Shown here piece by piece: positions 59,445 to 64,000 of a DNA stretch of 64,000 nt. Below the pieces are notes generated by a model. The model searched no databases. It was not told the origin of the DNA and saw only the letters and a program-made list of their open reading frames with translations. The stretch spans positions 55,319,278-55,383,277 of the forward strand of contig CM055100.1 of NCBI GenBank assembly GCA_029204225.1, written 5' to 3'. Source of the DNA: Diphasiastrum complanatum (taxonomy: Eukaryota; Streptophyta; Lycopodiopsida; Lycopodiales; Lycopodiaceae). The position numbers and the translations under genes are program-made. The first letter of the stretch is position 1. Every line of letters begins with the position of its first letter.

Positions 59445-62400
59445 AGCTTTACTTAGTGGCTTTGTAAATATGTCAGCTGTCATTTCCTCTGCGGGTATGA
59501 AGACTATCTTCAGTATCTTCTTCTCGACTAAGTCCCGAATCACCTGATACTTGATAGCTATATGCTTTGTTTTCTAGTGAAATACAAGATATTTCATAAT
59601 GTAGATTGCTGAAGTGTTATCCATTAACAAGACATAAGATTCAGAACTAGTTTCATCAAATCCTTCCAATATATGTTTAATATAGATCAGCTCATTTGCC
59701 ATCTTGGCTGCTGCTACATATTCCGCTTCACAGGAAGATTGAACTACTGCTGTTTGCTTCTTGCTAATCCAGAGTATGGATGCGCCAGATGCTAGAGTAC
59801 AACCTCCTGAAATACTTTTGCTATCATCCTTCATGGATGCCCAGCTTGTGTCACTTTAAGTTTCGATATGAAATCTAGCTTCCTTCAAATAGCACAGTCC
59901 TTAGTCTTTCGTTTTTTGGAGATATTGTAGTACTCCCTTTGCCAACTTCCAATGTAACGATCCTGGGTTCTGATTATATTGGCTCAACTTGTATATTGCA
60001 AATGTTATATCAGGTATGGTGTTGTCTGCTAGATATAACAATGATCCAATCAGACTATGATAGGGTGTTTTGGCCATTCGTTCCTCTTCCTTGAGAGTCT
60101 GCAGACAATTTGCCTTGCTCAGTATTGTTCCAGGTATCATGGGAGTTTGCATACCTTTGCATTCAAGCATGTTGAAGTCTTTAATGATCTTTTGAGTGTA
60201 CTTTTGTTGGTGAAGATACAACTTACCACCTTCAAAGTGTCTCATGATCTGCAAGCCTAGATACATTTTAACTTCTCCTAGGTCAACGATTTCAAATCTT
60301 TCGAAAATGTCTCTTTTGACATCTGAAATTAACTTATCTTTTCTTGAGAAGATAAGTGTGTCATCAACATAAACAACTAGAATGATTATTTCATTTTGGA
60401 CATACTTGATATAGACATTTGATTCAACAAATAGAGGTTTGAAGCCTATGGAATGTAGTGCTTTCTTTCTATACCATTGTCTTGTTGCTTGTTTCAAATC
60501 ATAAATGCTTTTATTCATGTGACATCTGTATTTTGGATATTCTTGGCTTACAAAACCAAGTGGTTGGTCCATGAATAAGTCTTCTTCCAATTCTGCATGC
60601 AGGAAAGCAGTTTTTTCATCCACAATATGGATTTTCAAATCATGAGCCACTGCATACACGAATAACAAACGAATTGATGTATGTTTGACTACCGGTGAGA
60701 AAGTATCAATGTAGCCGATCCCATACTTATGTGAAAATCCTTTAGCAACCAACCTTGCCTTGTATCTGACGTTTTCTCCATCAGGACCTGTTTTGATCTT
60801 ATAGATCCACTTGCACTTGATTGATTTTCTGCCATCAGGTATAGGTGTGAGTGTCCATACATTGTTCTTGTACATGGATGACATTTCATCCTCCATTGTC
60901 TGAATCCAACGATCTTTGTTTGGTCCATTTATAGCTTCCTTGAATATTTGAGGTTCGTCAAAGAATCCAGAAAATTTGATGGTTGTATTAAAAACATCAT
61001 TACCGTAGCTTTCTGGTGGTTTTTGTTGTCTGTATGATCTTCTCACAGGTGGTTTTGAGTTCGATTCTGTAGGTTTCGAGTTCAATTCTGAGTTGAGCTT
61101 TTCTGCTGAAATTCGAACTGGCGATTCGAGTCTATCAGGTATTCGATCTTGATGTCCCTCTGGATCTGGTAACTCGCTTTCATATTTTGCTTGTTTTCCT
61201 TCTGTTGTCATTGGTAGCTCATAATAATTTCTGAAAATTTCATAGCCGACTAGATCACTGTCTGCTATGTATTTCGTCTCATCAAATTTAACATCTCGAA
61301 CAACTTTTGTCTTGCCAGTTTCAGGTACATAAACACGATAGTATGACAAATGTAACTCGAATCCTACCAAAAAACCTTGTTCTATCTTTTCATCAAGTTT
61401 CTTTCTCAGCTTATCTAGTATGTGCATATATATTGTGCATCCAAATGTTCGAACATGTGCAAGATTTGGCTTTGACTTCCACCATATCTCATGAGGAATT
61501 TTATTTGGTTCTCAAGATTTCAGAATACGATTCTGAAGATAATTTGATGTAGCCACTGCTTCTGCCCACAACTGTTTTGGTGCTTTCGCATGAGCTATCA
61601 TACACCTTGCAGCTTCCATTAGTGTACGATTTTTTCGTTCATCTATTCCATTGTGCTGAGGTGTGTAAGATGCAGTCTTCGTGTGCATAATACCTAGATC
61701 AATACAATAAGCTTTGAATTCGTTGAAAATGTACTCACCTCTATGATCTGTGCGAATTTGCTTCAGCTTATTGCATGTCCGCTACTCAGCCCAACTCGTA
61801 TACTCAACAAATTTCTCGAAAGCTTGAAATTTGGTACGAATAAAGTATACTACAGTGAACGTGCTGAAGTCATCAATAAACGTAATGAAGTACTTTACAT
61901 CACCCAATGACAATACTCCAAATGGTCCACAAATATATGAATGCACAATTTCAAGTACCTTAGTTGCTTTATAAATATCCGTACTAAAAAGTGTTCTAGT
62001 CATTTTGCCTTTAAGACATGATTCACACGTAGTTCGAATATCTCTACTTTTGATTTTGACTCATTGAATTCTCTGACTTTTATTGGCTTGGTACAAGGCT
62101 TCCATGTTCATATGACATAGCCTTTTGTGCCACAGTACATCTATTAAATCTTGAGTTTAATTGACTTGTTCGATTCTTGTTCAAATGTTCAGGTGATATA
62201 AATTTCCTTCTTTGTTGTCTTTAGTAACCAGGTTATCAGAATCTTCCTCGAACAGTTTATAGGAGTTCTTTGTGAAGGTTACTGACATGCCTGTATCGAC
62301 TATCTTAGCTACAAATAGAAGATCTTTATCAAGAGTAGGGACATAGAGAACTTCCTCTAGTTTCTTGTCTCCCTGATTCGTGTCTAGCCATAATACCCCA

Positions 62401-63660
62401 TCTCCATCAACCATGTGTTTAGAACCATCTCCAAGTATAATGAATCTCGAATCGTTTGTCTTCTTGTACTCAGACAAAATTTATTTCGAGGAAACAAAAT
62501 GTGAGGTGGCTCTCGAATCAAGTACTACTTCTCGAATTGAATTAGATGAACAACATAGATTAGTACTAACATAAGCTGCTGAATTCCTTGTTGCCCTATC
62601 TTTTGCTGCTCTCGAGCATTTTGCTTTGTCTTTGACATGGTTTAAATATGAAGGTTCGCTTTGATTCTGCTCTTTTTTGTTTCTGGGATTCTGATAACAG
62701 TCTATTACTGCATGATCTTGTTTATGACAATGAATGCATTCAATCTTTGAATTCAGCCAACATTTTTCTTCTGTGTAACTTGATCTTCTACATCTGTTGC
62801 AGAACTTCTTATCACCGAAATTCTTCTGTTGTTTTCCAGATTGTTGTTCATTAGTCTTAGACTCGTTCTTCTTAGACGACCCCCTCTTAAACTTAGACTT
62901 CTTAGAAGATATATTCTTCTAAGTAAATAGAGCATTTTTTGAATCACCATTGTTGTGATAGCGTTCACGAGCTTCTACTTCTTCCTTCACTCCGTCTATT
63001 GCCTTTTGAAGTGTCATTGTCGCATCTTTAGCCAATAAGGTTCGAGTTGTGTGGCATGACATGGGCAGGCCTCGAAGAAATTAACTAAGCTGTTTTTCCT
63101 TAGAATTGTATTTTCTGCACCAGAATTCTGCAAGGAAATAAAGAGATCTTTGATCTTTCGCACGAATGTGTTCAGGTCTTTGCCATTCCATTATAGGTAA
63201 GTTAATTGGTCTTCCAAGAACATAATCTGATTATGAGATCGAGTCTCATTCTTGGCTTGCAATTCTTTCCATAAATCCTTTGCATTTGAAATTGATGTAA
63301 GATCTAGCATTGTATTGTCATGCACTGAAGACGCAATAATTGCTATAGCTTTGTCATTTTTTAAACTCCATTCTTGAAGTGGCAGGAGTAGCTTATGGCT
63401 TCTCCTCAATTGGTTCTACCCATTGCCATAGACCTTCGCCCTTCAACAAGAGTGAAGTATTTAATTTCCAAATCAAGTAGTTTGAACCTTATGGGTCTAG
63501 ATTGTAGTGATCTTAGCCTGAATATTGGTGATCGACGACATCTTTTAATCTGAATAACCTCCAGATAGCGGCTTATTGATGGATGTATGAAGAACGCTGA
63601 GAGGGATTCAAAGATACCACTGTATCAATTTTAATTTCGTAAGCTCTAATACCACTATAG
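59445..63660 (-). pseudogene. Copia element, minus strand: gag, protease, integrase, RT, RNase H
   Basis: From right to left: gag (about 62750-63410) with two Cys-rich blocks including CIHCHKQDHAVIDC; protease with the active site DSG changed to DSRATSH, followed by a stop (about 62470-62520); pre-integrase (62181-62477); integrase core (61427-62003, HSYICGPF, FITFIDDFS). A long RT frame follows (59901-61427, PIPDGRKSIKCKWIYKIKTG, YDLKQATRQWYRK, LVVYVDDTLIFSR), then RNase H (59460-59834, KSISGGCTLASGASILWISK, SCEAEYVAAAKM) running to DIFTKPLSKA at the border. The RT frame is long but there are stops in gag, protease and integrase, so it is not autonomous. Domain order PR-IN-RT-RH proves Copia. 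Confidence 0.88.
63643..63654 (-). other. Copia primer-binding site
   Basis: TGGTATTAGAGC on the minus strand, one base off the usual plant Copia site TGGTATCAGAGC, placed upstream of gag of the element at 59445-63660. Confidence 0.75.
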
Positions 63661-64000
63661 GAAAAATAGCAATTATTCTTTCACAGAGAGCACGATGCAA
63701 GTTTAAATCAAACTGATATCAGTGTTTTCAATCGTGATTTTATCTGATCTATGTACTAATATAGCAATATTTATTTTGATTGAATATGCGTGCGAAAATT
63801 ATATGCGGAAGTAAGATACTATATGTGAAAGTATGAGACAACTCAAGACTATTCAGACAATAAGAAACTATTGATCAAAAATGAATTTTTATAACTCTGA
63901 ATCTGATTCATCAATATGCATCTCTTTTTGTCTTATCTCATTGTTGTGTCTTTGATTGAGTGAGTAGATTTCAAGAGTAGTGCATATGTATTTATATTGC
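63661..64000 (-). repeat. 5' LTR (partial) of the minus-strand Copia
   Basis: Sequence upstream of the primer-binding site on the minus strand, with a TATA-like GCAATATAAATACATATGCA at the very edge of the window. It does not match the module at 58997-59444, so that module is not this element's 3' LTR. The LTR start would lie beyond base 64000. Confidence 0.5.

Noticed and set aside
59574-63409. Calling the minus-strand pol of this element a working gene because the RT frame is over 500 codons
   Set aside because: The protease active site is changed, a stop follows it, and gag and integrase are frameshifted.

Overview
The window is plant nuclear DNA, very probably from an angiosperm. It carries a multi-exon U2AF65-type splicing-factor gene with GT-AG introns of up to about 12 kb. 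Around and inside it lie many plant-type Copia and Gypsy retrotransposon relics, LINE and hAT remnants, and very long (GA)n/(CT)n microsatellites. Gene density is very low, with no operons or bacterial features. The unusually long introns would fit an early-diverging or other large-genome lineage, but the species cannot be named from the sequence alone.

Region 1 (about 1-25.2 kb) is one gene on the minus strand, encoding the large subunit of U2AF. I placed 15 coding exons by matching splice sites and reading phase. They total 1401 nt (467 codons) and cover an acidic N-terminus, an RS/RD-rich domain, RRM1, RRM2 and the linker to the C-terminal UHM domain. The UHM exons must lie left of base 1. 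The introns hold a gypsy relic (1-0.7 kb), hAT relics (4.3-7.1 and 13.0-14.0 kb), a LINE (10.85-12.8 kb) with a (CTT/CT)n tail, a roughly 650-bp inverted repeat (14.1-14.75 kb), a composite retroelement with gag (15.4-17.7 kb), a Copia pol relic (18.7-20.1 kb), a second LINE 3' end (20.9-21.1 kb) and a 885-bp element with terminal inverted repeats (22.16-23.04 kb).

Region 2 (25-45 kb) is intergenic wreckage: a Copia relic (26.6-27.85 kb), a 347-bp tandem duplication, fragments of an unassigned transposase-like protein in inverted orientation (32.6-33.9 kb), a Copia-type primer-binding site (34.4 kb), a gypsy RT relic (35.1-35.8 kb), a Copia scrap (37.1 kb), and a decayed carotenoid-cleavage-dioxygenase gene on the minus strand (37.6-39.5 kb) with a stop codon, a frameshift and damaged splice donors. 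Two coding-looking minus-strand segments at 41.7-42.24 kb are not recognised.

Region 3 (45-64 kb) is a nest of LTR retrotransposons. A gypsy-type element (integrase C-terminus at 47.4 kb, then an extra ORF in the position of an Athila env-like gene, 48.8-52.0 kb) was split by a Copia element with two 253-bp LTRs (52009-58643) and a near-perfect 5-bp target duplication. The host ORF resumes after the element at 58649. That Copia element is itself invaded by an opposite-strand Copia (53.6-56.7 kb). Another minus-strand Copia (59.4-63.66 kb, primer-binding site at 63.65 kb) runs to the right edge. Apart from U2AF65, no gene here looks convincingly functional.
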